A stretch of 64,000 nucleotides of DNA from Pyronema omphalodes (Eukaryota > Ascomycota > Pezizomycetes > Pezizales > Pyronemataceae), in the NCBI GenBank assembly GCA_024516155.1, contig JAJJXM010000018.1, forward strand, positions 1-64,000, read 5' to 3'. The notes under the pieces are model-generated. The model was given only the letters and a program-made list of their open reading frames with translations. It had not been told where the DNA came from and did not search any database. The position numbers and the translations under genes are program-made. Shown here in pieces: positions 43,492 through 57,884 of the stretch (positions are counted from its first letter, which is position 1; the number at the start of each line of letters is the position of its first letter).

Positions 43492-45687
43492 TTACAACTC
43501 AGCAACCTCCTCAATCTTTGCCTCCAGCCTGGCAGCCTTTTCAGCCGCCACACGTTCCTCCTCAATCCTCTTTGCCTCCGCTTCAGCTTGAGCAATCAAT
43601 TCCAATCTAACTCTTTCCTTTTCATCCTCCGCCGCTTTAGCATCTTCCCATTCTCCAATTACCAATTTCGCAACATTCATACCCATAAGTGCACTTGTTT
43701 CCATAGTAGAGATAAAGCTTTCCATACCAGCTGTATACCAAACCCCACTTGCCAACTTGACCTCTTCGAAAGTTACTCGGGGGTATTCGTAGGGGTAACT
43801 CTTCCAGGTATGTCTGTATGACCAAGTAGTTACCTCTTCCTCACTTTCTGGTGCTACTCCTAGGATCCTACGGACTTTGTCGTCGCCGTAGTGGTCGGGG
43901 GAAAAGACTTTGTAGATGTATTCAGTCCTGTTACCACGCTCGACGCTGCGAAGGGTAGAAACCGAGAAGAATCCCACGGATCCAGCAGCATTACGTCCTT
44001 CGCCACGGGTGAAAAGAGGGTTCTGTTGCTCAGTAGCGTTCAAGGTGGTAAGAACAGATTGAGGAACCACAGCATCCTCAGGAAGGCCAAAGTAAACGGG
44101 ATCCAATTTCCGGGGAGAGGCGAATAAAGTGACGTGTAAAGTGACATAGGGAATGGTATCTGGCTTGTTTTCCAATTCAGGAGTAATATCAAGGCCTGCA
44201 TACTGCATAGGTGCCGCAACAACAACCTCATCGAAAACTTCAGTTTGGCTCTTCTCGCCGTCGGTGGCGTAGGTAACTGCCCATTCCCCATCTCTTCGCA
44301 CAATCGAGGTGACAGGAGTACGAAGCTTCACGTCAGCGCGGGATTTGTTGAGCATTCCCTGGAAGATTTTCCAATTTCCTCCAGCGATGGAAACGGCGCC
44401 GTCGGTAGCCATACAGACCATTGTCTCCACTCCATGAATAAGGCCGAGGTTCTGTCCGTAGTTGACACGAGTAGAAGCCTGGATCAATTCGGTGGCGAAA
44501 GGACCAGAGATTCCGGCACTCTCGAGAAGCTGCTCACCAGTCAAGCCAACAGTTTCCTTCAATCCAACCTCTTCAATTGCCGCAGTCAAGGACTTGAAAG
44601 GGAAAATCGGTGCCTTGTACAAGTTTAAAAACTTGCCAACAACACTCTGCATAAGCCCCCGAGTCCTCCATGGCGCAGTGGCACCGTATCTATAAACCAA
44701 TTTCATCAAGCTCCACCATCTTCCCTCAGGGTAGGTAAAAAGCATTTCATGCCCATTAAAAACTCCAAGAACATCATTACTCTCTCCTTGGACCCTTCTC
44801 GAGGAAGCAGAGAATCCAGAAAACGACAATCCAAGCTCTTGAGAAGCGCCATAGAGAATTGAATTGACCTCAACAAAGATAGAAGCACCGAGTTCGATAG
44901 GGATCGCGGCGTCATTGTATGCATTTACAGTCGTGGAACGTCCTCCAATGTAGGTATGCTTATCGAAAACGGTGATGTTGACAGGAACAGAGGAAACAGT
45001 GGAATTGCCGAGGAAACGACGGAGGTGGTATGCGGTCGAGGCTCCGGCGGCTCCAGCACCTGGAAATCAAAGCTCACGTTAGCAGAAGTCCAATTTGAAT
45101 TTCCAAGCTCGAATTCGAGGTGCCAATTGAGGCGGATTGCGGATTGGGAATTGGGAATTGGGAATTGGGAATCGCGGGGGGTGGGGGGCGGGGGGCGGGG
45201 AGGGCGGGGGGTGGGAATTGCGGGCGGACTGCGCGGGGAGGGGGCGGACTGCGAGGAGGGCGGGGGGTGAGAGTAGCGGAATAACTATCATCCAATGATC
45301 CCGCGCATCAACACACCCAGAACCGCTATACCACAACCTCGCAGCTTCCCAGGCCAGGCAGCTTCCTCTCAGCGGGCCATCATAGCCTTCACTACTCCAA
45401 TATCCCCCCCCCCCCCCCAAAATAAACAAAAAACAAAAAACAAACCTACCAACAACAGCAACCCTTTTCCCATCACGCTTCACATTCTTCACATTCTTCT
45501 TATTCTTATTACCCGCAACATCCTGTAACCCCTGTGTTGCGACTACCCGTCCCTCATACGGCTCCTGTTTGAAGCTCGGCAGCTTTTTGAGGATGCTGTT
45601 GAAGACTGAGGCTGAGGCTGCGGTGGCTAGGAGGCACAGTGAGAGTAGCAGGAGGAGGTGGGTTAGTGGAAGGCGGGGGGGTCGCAT
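43492..45687 (-). CDS. Prenylcysteine oxidase/lyase, 601 aa
   Basis: Exons on the complement are 45687-45450 and 45059-43492. A signal peptide (MRPPRLPLTHLLLLLSLCLL) leads into KRVAVVG|AGAAGASTAYHL, the FAD-binding GxGxxG motif, assembled across the phase-1 intron. VFDKHTYIGGRSTTVNAY and the family body follow: NGHEMLFTYPEGRWW, LIHGVETMVCMATDGA, VVVAAPMQYAGLDI, HVTLFASP and WKSYPYEYPRVTF, then WYTAGMESFISTMETSALMG. The enzyme releases cysteine from farnesyl/geranylgeranyl-cysteine, using FAD and O2 in a lysosomal/vacuolar compartment. Two oddities: a 390-nt intron with long C runs on the coding strand, and a coiled-coil-like Glu/Ala/Lys tail of about 50 residues (AEAEAKRIEEERVAAEKAAR). Confidence 0.9.
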
Positions 45688-47145
45688 TGTGGTTTGTTGG
45701 GGGGGGGGGAGGGGGGGATAAGAGGGGGGGGATAAGAGGGGGGGGGATAAGAGGGGGGGAGCTGGTGACGCGGGTTGTGGATGGTGGGTTGTGAACTTGT
45801 TGTTGTTGTTATCGCGAGGGCGGGGGGGGGGGGGGGAGGAGGGACAGGCAGGTAGAGTTCTCAGTTCTCAGTTCTCGAAGAGATCCGTTTCCGTTCCAGT
45901 ATATCTCCGTTCCCGTATCAGTATCGAAAAAACAGTAAAAGCGAAACAGCGAAAAAGCGAAGAGAAGAAGAGGAAGAGAGCAGAAGAGAGAGCGTAAAAT
46001 CAACCCCAATAAAAAGCAGAAGATAACCAGGGACTTAAGAAAGAGTCGACCGTATGTCGTGGCCACGCACTTGCACCATACATGGGTTTACCGTTTCTAT
46101 GTATATGTATGTTGCTATGTATGTATGTTGCTATGTAGCTTGCTTAAGTACATAGCTATGTACACTACACTACACTAGTCTCCACGCACGCACGCACATA
46201 CCGATTCCGTACGGCCTCCCTTACATACTTACATTTCTTCGCCGGATTATGATTATGACTATGATTGTGCTATACAAGATTCCCGGGATATCTAAAACTG
46301 CAATTGAAATGAATTGAATTGAATTGTATACATACAGCCTTCACACCCTTCACACCCTTCCCCCTCCCCCCGTCTCTTCCCCCTCCCCCCTTCTCTTCTC
46401 TTCTCTTACCGCTTCGTATTCCGTATTCCGTATTCCACAGGGGGGGGGGGGGGGGGGTATGGTGCTATCATCCATGATTCGTGATTCGTTATCTCGTCAC
46501 AAGTAAAGCACAGACACGGCAGCGCACGCTAGAAGTGCACTAGCGGCGGGGAGATCAGAGATTATGTATACATAGTTACTGGTGTGGAAATGCGGGGTTA
46601 CGACGTCACACGGGGGGGGTGTCAGCAAGATCAGGAAGAAGTCAGAATATCTTTTCGTGATTCGATCCAATAAATTTCTTCATTTTCAGTCCATCGTTAT
46701 TGCTATGGACATCTCCATATCCATCTCCATCTCTGTTTTTCATTTTTTTTTCCATCGATACATATACGGGATGAGCACTTCAAGATACACATACTGAGCG
46801 GACAGCGAACGATGAACGAACGAGCTACTTTTTTCCAGGTAACAAACCAACCGACAACCAATTCTGATTGATGAAATGCAGAATCCCAAATGTTAAAAAA
46901 GAAACGACCAATCAAATGCCAAACACCTAATGTTATATAAGAAATAAAACCCCAACAAGAAAAAAAAAACACAAGTGATCTTTTCTTTACCACTTTTTTT
47001 TCATGTGATTCAAAAGTGAAAGTAAAAAGATGCACTATTTTTTTATCCAAAAAAAGAAAGAAATACCCGCGCCAAAGACAAGACCCTAAAAATACAAAAG
47101 AGAAGAAGGAAAAAGACACGCAACATGAACCCATTATTTATGAAT
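45688..47145. other. Intergenic, homopolymer- and minisatellite-rich
   Basis: G-rich repeats (units of ggggggggataaga) lie at 45696-45760, just upstream of the prenylcysteine oxidase start. G runs occur at 45820-45837 and 46441-46457, and gtatgttgctat repeats at 46095-46140. The 46860-47110 part is the A-rich 3' flank of shmt. No gene seen. Confidence 0.6.
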
Positions 47146-48812
47146 TTAGATGGGGAGGGGGAAGGTGGAGGCCCACTCGGTGATCTCCTGGCGGAGAGTA
47201 GCGAGCTCAGGAACTCCGTCAAAGACCTTCTGCTTGAAGTCCTTGAGCTTGTTGGCTTCCTTGGGGAGCTCAGACTGGATCTTCTTGGCGAGCTTGACAC
47301 ACTGGTCGATGTATCCAGCAACACGCTCAAAGTCCTTCTCGGAGAAACCACGGGTGGTGGCGGCGGGGGTTCCGACACGGATACCACCAGGGGAGAGAGC
47401 AGACTTGTCACCGGGGATGGCGTTCTTGTTGCAAGCAATGTTGACAGCCTCAAGGACGGCCTCAATACGGGCTCCGTCAACAGCCTGGGGACGGAGGTTG
47501 AGGAGGACCATGTGGGTGTCGGTTCCGTCGGAAACCAAAGTGTATCCGAGTCCCTTAAGAGCGTTCTCAAGAGCCTTGGCGTTGGAGACGACCTGCTTCT
47601 GGTAGAGCTTGTACTCAGGGGTCATGGTCTGCTTAAGGGCGGCAGCCAAAGCAGTGATGGTGTGGTTGTGGGGTCCACCCTGGTGACCGGGGAAGACACT
47701 TTTATCAAAGTCAGCAACTGTAACCAGTAATAGATGATTAAGATGATAAAAGGAATAAGAGATCGGTAATCAGAAGGAAGGCAACGGAAAATATCCACAT
47801 GGTTTTGCGCCATCGGAGAAAAATTGTTTTATATCCAAAATGTTTCATCATAGTGATCAAGGGAATATGGGAAGGCTTATAATTGGGTTGAGGGTATACA
47901 TACGAGAAGTTGATGGGGTTCTCAAGGTCGTAGAGGGTCTCCTTGCCCTTGGCGTCAACGGAGCGGACACCACGGCGGAAGAAGATCATGGCACCACGGG
48001 GTCCACGGAGAGACTTGTGGGTGGTGGTGGTGACAATGTCGGCGTACTCGAAGGGAGACTTGATGACACCTCCGGCAACGAGACCGGAAATGTGAGCCAT
48101 GTCGACCATGAGGTAAGCTCCGACGGAGTCGGCAATCTCGCGCATGCGCTTGTAGTCGATCTCACGGCAGTAAGCGGAGGTACCGGCAACGAGGGTCTTG
48201 GGGCGGTAGAGGATGGCGGTCTTCTGGAGCATGTCGTAGTCGATGATTCCGGTCTCCTCGTCAACACGGTAGGGCATGGTCTCGAAGTAGGTGGAGACAG
48301 CGGAGATCTTGCGCTGAGGAGTCTGGTATCCGTGGGACAAGTGACCTCCGTGGGGAAGGTCAAGACCCATGAGACGGTCGTGGGGCTTCATGATGGCCTG
48401 GTAGACCTGAAGGTTGGCGGGGGATCCAGACAAGCACTGGACGTTGACTCCCCACTTGGCCTTGTCAAGGCCGAAGGCATCGAGAGCACGCTGCTGGCAG
48501 AGAAGCTCAATGGAGTCGATGTGCTCGTTTCCTCCGTAGTAACGCTGTCCAGGGTATCCCTCAGAGTACTTGTTGGACATGACGGATCCAAGAGCATCGT
48601 AGACAGAGCGGGAGGTGATGTTCTCGGAAGCGATGAGAGGAATGTTCTCACGCTGACGCTTGATCTCACGCTGGATGATCTCGTAGACCTCAGGGTCAGT
48701 CTCCTGAAGAGATCTCTCGAGCATCTACAGGAAATGTTAGTCACCATTCAATTGACGATATTTATACAGAACAACTTACGTCCTTGTGTTCCTGGGGGAG
48801 TGCGTAAGTCAT
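47146..48812 (-). CDS. Serine hydroxymethyltransferase (cytosolic type), 468 aa
   Basis: Exons on the complement: 48812-48780 (11 codons), 48724-47904 and 47698-47146. The junctions give QEHKD|MLERSLQ and [18 protein letters not shown]. The fold-type I PLP enzyme is unmistakable: [87 protein letters not shown], and [20 protein letters not shown] with the PLP-binding Lys near residue 248. It interconverts serine and glycine with tetrahydrofolate, feeding one-carbon metabolism. No targeting peptide precedes [11 protein letters not shown], so it is cytosolic. Third positions strongly favour C, fitting high expression. The second intron (205 nt) is longer than its neighbours. Confidence 0.95.
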
Positions 48813-50096
48813 TTTTGCGGATAATACAACGGAAAACGGTGTAGATGGGGAACAGAAGATATGGAGGAATTCGTGCGGCTTTATAGGCGGGGTTGAGCAA
48901 ACTCAATTTGCTCGTTGTGGCGGGGTTCGGGGGGGCGTACAGTATGGCACGACGAATTAGAGCACACGCTAGTGAGATTTTTTTCTGCGTGCGACGGTGA
49001 CTGAGGTGATACGGCCCAGAACAAGCACGATTTTTTTACTAGAGTTGCAACACCAGGTTCTTCTTCTTTTTGCTTCGGCGGCTTTAAACTATTTTAACGG
49101 ATCCGAGTAATAATCGACCAACGGTACCTGCTTGAAGCTGGTGCTGCCCTGTTCGTTCGCTGATAATCGCCATCAACATTTGGGCGGACCCCAGAAGAGA
49201 GAGCTTTTTGTCCGAGTTTACGCTGTCGAAATCTCTCAAGTCTGGGGAAATCTACAGAGCCCATAACTACATACCCTCTGCTGAATAAACTTCCAAGGGC
49301 CTTAGTAGTCTTTAAACCCCCTAGAAACGAACGGAAAACGCCATACGGGAGATGGAAAGCAGGGAGTTGTATGGAGTCCTGTCCTCAGTCCATATGGAAC
49401 AAAGAGTCCCGCGAAGACATCATCCCATCAGTCTTAGCATACACAGAGAGCCCCGCGAGAACATCCCATCGGTTTAAGCGCCAAAGACAAAAGCTCTTCG
49501 CAGAAATCACCGAGACCTCATGACGCCAATGCCAATCCGTCCCGAACACTTTCAAGCACCCGGATGGGGCATAGTGGGTATGAATTTCATGCAAAGTGTT
49601 ATCGAGCTCAATTAATTTCTCTCGCATTTTCTTCCCCCACACCAGCCCCCGAGAAATTCTGTCCTCTCATTCAGTAGAGTCACATCTCGGAGCGGTGAAA
49701 TCTGCCAGAACGGCCATGTGCGAGAGGGAGAGAGGGTGGGTGCAAGGCAATGCATATTGCAGTCATCCTAACGATCGACAAGTAGTAAAAACTCAGTTTT
49801 GATGTGACGAATACATAGAGTAGATCTCATACTTCAGAGTCATACGTTATCGAAAAGTTAGCAATTGCCATCATATTTGCACAGCCTCAAAGTAGCAGAA
49901 TTTATCAAAAGCTACATGATGTATCAACAAAACTTCAAAAAGAACAAGAAGAAGCACAACACTCCACCAAAACGCTAGAAAACGGTCCGAGACAAAAGAA
50001 ATAATCGACTCCATGAAACTAAATACTCATCCACTTCCCTTTGTGGTCTATAGCGTCGCCAGATACATCTTGCCGTCTTCGCCTGATAAAACAACG
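48813..50096. other. Intergenic between shmt and vps4
   Basis: 1.3 kb. The shmt promoter probably lies at 48813-49000. A frame at 49385-49642 (85 aa, minus) has no domain and is not called. Confidence 0.5.
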
Positions 50097-52065
<1,969 letters not shown>

Positions 52066-52696
52066 ATGTCCGATTCTCAGAAGCTCCAGGCCCTTACTCA
52101 GGAATTCCAAAACATCCAGACCGGTACGCGAACCCTGCTGGGCTGCTGTCTCAGCGATCTCTACGGTCCTTGCGCGCTTCGCTTCACCATCGCTGACTCG
52201 AATCCTCGGTCCAGAACTTTCAACGGTTGTTGAGGCGCGTCAGAAACTTGAGTCGCAGTTAACGGAGAACCAATCTGTACAAAAGGTCCGGTCCTTACAA
52301 CCTTGCTATTCCATACCCGGGAATTGGAGCTGGGATGAAATGGAATGAGCTGACTTGAGTTTGGAGGAATAGGAGTTCAGTAGCTTGGGAGATGATGCGA
52401 AGATCTACAAGTTGGTTGGACCAGTGTTGTTGAAGCAGGAGAAGTCGGAGGCAGTCATGGGTGTTGACCGGAGATTGGAGTTCATCAACTCTGAGATGTA
52501 GGTTATCCTCCATCTCCACCAGAGCTCACGTGCCAGAGCATCAGGTTGTCCAATTGCCCAACTACCAGTACTGACTTGGAGTAGTAACCGGGTAGAAACA
52601 CAGCTCGCCGAGCTCAACGCAAAGCAGGAGAAGAAGAAGATTGAGATTATCGGGCTACAAACAAAGATCCAGGAAGCCGCCGCGGCCACCGAGTAG
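52066..52696 (+). CDS. yke2: Prefoldin subunit 6 (Yke2), 121 aa, four exons
   Basis: Exons 52066-52123, 52215-52285, 52373-52497 and 52585-52696, all GT-AG. None is long enough to stand out alone. Spliced: MSDSQKLQALTQEFQNIQT, ELSTVVEARQKLESQLTENQ, SVQKEFSSLGDDAKIYKLVG, PVLLKQEKSEAVMGVDRRLE, FINSEINRVETQLAELNAKQ, ending KIQEAAAATE. This is the beta-type prefoldin: two long coiled-coil helices around a short hairpin with the KLVGPVLLKQ motif. Prefoldin hands unfolded actin and tubulin to the CCT chaperonin in the cytosol. It is convergent with rpa34. Confidence 0.92.
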
Positions 52697-52954
52697 ATGG
52701 AGTAATACGCATTACTTCGCCATCCAAGAAACCTTCACCCACTTCTTCATCTTCTTCGTATATACATCTTTTTACTTCTATAATATTACGGCATGCATTC
52801 TCGTTGCCCATCTCATAAATCGCGATGGCAGAAATATCATGACTATGTTACAAAAACCCATGCTCCAATGCAGCAAATCAAAATCAACTTTTTAACACCC
52901 CTTCTTCCTTTTTACTTTGATATCACCTCTAGCACTGCTCTATCAACCCTACTA

Positions 52955-54084
52955 CTACTCATCACCTCCGGTGCTCTTCCGCTTCTTCTTCTTCTTATCC
53001 TTATCCTTCTTCTCTTTATCTTCCGAAGACTTATGCCGCTTCTTTTTCCGGTCCTCGTCAGGGCGGGGTACTGGCTCGTCTAAATCCATAGCATCAGGGT
53101 CTGCGGCCTGGTATTCCAAGTCTCCTCCGGTGGCACCAAAAGGCTTGTAACGCATCCGGAGTCCTTCGGGCTGTAGTCGTACGGGCTTGGATGCGGGGAC
53201 GTCTTCAGGCTTGATGACCTTGGGGGTTGGTAGTGTCTCGACGAGGCGGAAGGTCCTCGTTACAGGCTGTCCAGCTATGAGAATGTCAGCTTGCCGAAGT
53301 TCCAATAAAGCCCCAATTCCACATTCTCCTTGTAATGTCCAACCCTCAGCCACATCTTGTATCTCCTTTCCTTCCTTTTCCCGCCTCCGTTTCCAAACCT
53401 CCGCCGCCCTTCTTCTCGCCTCTCCTCCGGAATTCCAAAGGGTACCTACACTGTCTGTAAAACCCATCCGCACCCGGTACCATAACAACCTTCTCACCCT
53501 CCTCCTCATTCTTCAACAAATAACTCCTTCCTCCCTTAGTCTGCATAACGGGGTTTCCCTCAGCAACATCCTGCGCCACAATCTTGGCCAACTTCGTAAG
53601 AGGAGCTTCGGCGGGCGCTGAGATCAACCAGATCTCCTTTCCTTTAAGGTTCGCTGCCGTGAATGGGTTGGTCTTTAGGGATTTGTCCTTGGAAAGAGGG
53701 TCGAAACCGATCGGCGCCTTGAATTTGTAGACAGCCTTACTATAAGAGAAATCAAATCAGCTTCTACCAAATACTTAATTCTCAATTTCTCGTGGGGGTT
53801 AGGGAATTTTAAGGATTCGAAATCTGGAATTCAGAATTAGGAATTCAAGAATAGCATTGGGGAATTGGCGCATCTAAATTTCCAGCCTCTATCAAAACCC
53901 CCGGAAAAAAAACCTACGTCTGCTCCAAGTCCTGTTCCTCCTCCTCCGAATCATCCTCCATATCAGTATCGCTCACCGTCTCAGAGGAGACATTTTTAGT
54001 CGCTTTAGCAGGAGTGGTGGATTCAGCAGCCGTCTTCTTACTGCCGCTGCTGCTGCTGCTTTTCTTTGTGCTGGTTCCGGCCAT
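52955..54084 (-). CDS. rpa34: RNA polymerase I subunit Rpa34, 258 aa
   Basis: Exons on the complement: 54084-53918, 53739-53450 and 53274-52955. The N-terminus MAGTSTKKSSSSSGSKKTAA leads to an acidic patch (DTDMEDDSEEEEQDLEQ). The Rpa34.5 dimerisation core follows: KAVYKFKAPIGFDPLSK, NLKGKEIWLISAPAEAPLTK, SYLLKNEEEGEKVVMVPGAD and GFYRQ|SGQPVTRTFRLVETLP. The Pro/Lys-rich tail has LRMRYKPFG and ends in KKDKDKKKKKRKSTGGDE. Rpa34 pairs with Rpa49 in a TFIIF-like heterodimer on Pol I for rRNA synthesis in the nucleolus; the Lys-rich tail is usual. The second intron is 175 nt; its retention would end the protein shortly after GFYRQ. Confidence 0.85.
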
Positions 54085-55029
54085 TTTGAGGTGTACGGGT
54101 TTGTTTTCGTGGAGGTTGGATTACGGCGCGCGCAAACAGCTCGAAATATCACAGGTCGCGAAAAAATTCAGTTGAGCCGCAACATGCGGGTGTGTACTAG
54201 TGTTTGGGAGTGATGCGGTTTTGAGGTTAGCGCGGGAGGAGGCAGGGGTAGGGATATGGTGGAGCTGGAGGTGGGGGGCTTGGCGAGGCGTGACGAAGGA
54301 GGGGGCGAGTGAGAGGTAATGATTAGTGATGATCGTCTATTGTGGGTTCCGTCCACGGTTAGGGAAATGATGTGGAAATAATTTACCTCTCCATCTATCT
54401 TATACCAGATATATCTCCCATACGAATATGCTTGCCATAAAGTACTGGTGTCTTGTCTTTTCTGTCTTTTCTGTCTTTTCTGCTATTTATATTAGAATCG
54501 ATGCGGTTCACCAGAATTTATCTATGGATTCCTAGGCTTCTTGTATTTACTGCTCTACGATTATTCTCCCTCTCTCAGACATGCTACGCTTGGTACATGT
54601 TACTTTTACTCCTCATTTCGAATGCTCGTTGTCGATCTCTATCTTCTCTGATATAAACTTGTCTTAAATGGCGAGGAGACGGAGGAAGAAAGGGAGACAA
54701 AAGGCAAGCCGGAAAATAGGGTGACGAATGAGAAGTAGCCAAAGGATAACTAATATGAGGAAGAGCAAGTTTCAACTTCTACTTTTCTACATATTACTCA
54801 AGTGATTTCAAACTAAAACAGAAGAATTGCAGTAACTTGCGATCACACACATATATAAACCCACAAACGCGAATTAGCAACACAAACTAGAAAAACCGAG
54901 CAAAGCACAGCGCAGGATTGATTCCTACTCGCGGTTCAGATCTTATGAATATATGATAGAAGGAAAAATCAAAGTTGGCAGCGGTTGTTTGTTACAGTTT
55001 GAGACGGACATTCTACCCTGGTAGAGATT
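54085..55029. other. Intergenic before the right arm of the inverted duplication
   Basis: Contains a ttttctgtc heptamer/octamer run (54454-54485). No gene seen. Confidence 0.5.
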
Positions 55030-55575
55030 CATGTTATGCCACTCACTGGCGGTCATACTGCGGTTTTCTCTGGGATATAAATACCCAGCGTATGTCAGAG
55101 AGGGACCTCTTGCTCTTTTACACGCGTCACGACATGTACACTGGACGGCGGGGGTGAATACACATACCAACACGCCGTGAAACACCATGGCTGGGACACA
55201 GAAAGAGATCGAAACACAAGCAGGCCAAGAAGGAAGAAGAAGAAAAAGAAGGAGCGCTGATAGGAGATTCGACAGAGTAAAAACACATTCCTCTTATCCT
55301 ACGAGACCAAGACTAACTATTCAATTAGTTCCTCCTCAAGAAAAAACCATGAACATTTGTTCCAAAAGTCGGTTTAAGAGAGTAAGATCACACCCACCTT
55401 ATTCTGCGAGACGAAGACTGACCTTTCAGTTTCTCAGTCAAAAACGATAAACAGTTATTCCTATTATCTTCCTACCCTTCTCAAATTCTCCTCATGGCAC
55501 CTTGCCGCAGTGTCCATGAATCCATTACTCAATGGCAACAGCCAATTCTGCGCGAGTAGTCTGAAGTTCAACTCC

Positions 55576-55620
55576 GCCCACCTATTGTCGATTTCAACCC
55601 GGAAACCTCAAAAATACGAC
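55576..55620 (+). promoter_or_regulatory. 45-bp element upstream of member D
   Basis: Reverse complement of the elements at 39676-39720 and 41553-41597, about 165-210 bp before the D start codon. Confidence 0.6.
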
Positions 55621-55783
55621 CCACGTATGAACCTTAGGAAGGTCTTGGCTCACCAGAGCTGCCGTATTTAATCGTTCTTGCTGTACTCTCCGATCATCAT
55701 CGGAGACAAGAACTACACGGAAACGATACAGTCACCACATCACCACATCACCACGTTATAACTCAACACTACAAATCGATATC

Positions 55784-56545
55784 ATGCAGACTGAATACCA
55801 GTTTATCATGTACGATCACTTGGCGGAGGAGCAGAAAAGACGCGAGGAAAGGGAGCGTAGGGAAAAGAACAAGGAGAAGAAAAGGGCTGCGGAGGATGGG
55901 GACAGGGACGGCGATGAGGAAGAGGAGACTGGGGAGAGTGAGGATACTGATGAGGAAAGCGATGAGGAGGATTACGAAGATGAAGAAGATGACGAGGAGG
56001 ATTACGAGGCCGATGAAGACGACGAGGATGAAGACGATGAGGAGGAGGAGGATGACGAAGAAGAGGACGACGAGGAGGAAAGTGACGAGGAAGAGTAAGA
56101 TCAAATTTCTCCCTTACTGAGAGTGAACCAAAACTGACTCTACAGATTCTCTCCCTCAAACGTTACTGCAGCGAACAATGTCCTCTATCCCGAGTTGCGT
56201 ATGTGGTATCTACCGGTTCTATACAACAGAAACAACATGGTTGAAGAATTAACCTTCATGAACAGCACAAACAGACGCTGGTACAACAATCTTCCGGACT
56301 TTGAAACCGAGGAGGAATTGCACCGAGCCATCTACACGCGCCAATTCACTATGCACCGTATTGACCACGATATCCAGGTCACCAATAGGTACACGCAGTG
56401 GTTGAGTACTCGAGTAGAGAATGGAGTACGGGTTCGGAATACCCTGGAGAATGACATCTGGAAAATTCCTAATTGGTGTACTGAATACGATACTGCCGAA
56501 GAAGATGAAGATGAAGAGGAAGAGGAAGAGGAAGACGAAGAATAG
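55784..56545 (+). CDS. Acidic two-exon family, member D (236 aa)
   Basis: Exon 1 (55784-56094) starts MQTEYQFIMYDHLAEEQKRR and exon 2 (56146-56545) follows a 51-nt intron with the same GA|GTAAGATC donor and CTACAG acceptor as member C. Exon 2 differs from C at only two residues that I can see (EELTF for EELTS, NRRWY for NRSWY). Exon 1 differs by a few substitutions and an in-frame gain of six acidic residues (18 nt) before the donor. It is the only member on the plus strand and the only one outside the array. Near identity implies a recent copy or continuing gene conversion. Function unknown. Confidence 0.75.
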
Positions 56546-57884
56546 GCGGTGTGTATATCGGGGGTTTCTCTGGACTGAATGCACTGGTTCTGAGGATTAG
56601 GTGCAGTAGGAGCGGATCTTTTTTTTTGTTCTAATAATACACCGTTCCAGGTCTTTGAGGACCATCCAGGGAGACACGTATCTGATTTGAACGCGGGCGT
56701 GGAATGGGATAGTCGAGCGAGATGAAATGATCAGAGATTTGTCATGTGTTATTCCGTCTGGAGTTCGAGAAAGGGTATGACAGTAATGTCTCTCTCTACC
56801 CATCCACTGCATCTTATCTTAGTGTTTTTTTCATAACAATTACTCTATTTTGTGTCGCTCCATGACAGGATAACTTGTGCTTTCGTTAGCTTTATACTAC
56901 TATATTTTCTCTTCCGAATGTGTCTTTCATAAAGTCCTGGTGCCTTCTCCTTCTTTGTCTTTTTATATTTGTCATGGAATATTTACAGTCCATCGGAAAT
57001 TGATTCTAAGAATTTCTTGGCTTCTTTTATTTTCCCCTCTGAAATCCTCCTTGATATCATATCCTCTCTTCGCAGATCTGCTGCGTTTAGTACATATATG
57101 ACTTCTCTCTCTCTCCCCACCCCCCCCCCCCCCCCCCCCCCACCCCCCGGTTCTCAAAGCTTGTTGTCGAATTCTGTTTTAAATTTATCTTAAGGCGTCT
57201 TGACATTATGGTCGGGAATACTCAATACTCAATACTCAATCCTCAATACTCAATCCTCAATACTAATCCTCAATCCTCAATCCTCAATCCTCAATCCTCA
57301 ATCCTCAATCCTCAATCCTCAATCCTCAATCCTCAATCCTCAATCCTCAATCCTCAATCCTCAATCCTCAATCCTCAATCCTCAATCCTCAATCCTCAAT
57401 CCTCAATCCTCAATCCTCAATCCTCAATACTCAATCCTCAATCCTCAATACTCAATCCTCAATCCTCAATACTCAATAGGATGATTCCTGTTTTGAATGG
57501 TATGTGCTCGGTGTGGAGTGGTTGGTTTAAATGGTTGGTTCGAAGCAGTTGGGTAGGTTATTGGTAAGTGGTAAAGAAGGTTGATGGTGTGTATTAAATC
57601 CAAACAAACAAATAAAAAACTACTTTTTAGTTTCACAGCGCAGTTTAGTAGTGATCGTCACGTCGTCATAGGACATCACTCGGATATTAATACGCCGTAA
57701 AAAAGTAAAAATTCACAAAATGCAAAAAGGCAAAGAACCATAGCCCAAAAACAAATCCCAATCCATTTAACTTTTATGTACCCAACTCGAAAGAAAAAAA
57801 AACCGAAAAAAAAATCAACCCAAATATTATACAACCCCTTCGAGAATCCTTTTACTATGACATTGGTATCCAAAACCCCACCTA
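56546..57884. other. Spacer between member D and grc3
   Basis: Includes a C run (57119-57142) and the heptamer array listed separately. 57480-57880 is AT-rich 3' flank of grc3. Confidence 0.6.
57216..57478. repeat. 7-bp minisatellite (tcctcaa/tactcaa), about 37 units
   Basis: Long array of tcctcaa with tactcaa variants clustered at both ends and pure units in the middle, a pattern of internal expansion. Confidence 0.95.

Larger units (their letters stand above)
55030..57110 (+). repeat. Inverted segmental duplication, right arm
   Basis: Mirror copy of 40040-42190. It starts around the tgcggttttctctgggatataaatac region (55058-55084) and ends near gatatcatatcctctcttcgc (57053-57073). It carries member D, the 45-bp element and the E-like remnant (55130-55450), whose two intron-like segments are kept while its reading frame is not. 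Confidence 0.85.

Noticed and set aside
45079..45450. Continuation of the prenylcysteine oxidase first-exon frame
   Set aside because: Reads into the C-rich intron; the FAD motif only completes when this part is spliced out.
47840..48844. 334-codon plus-strand frame
   Set aside because: Exact antisense shadow of the shmt second exon.
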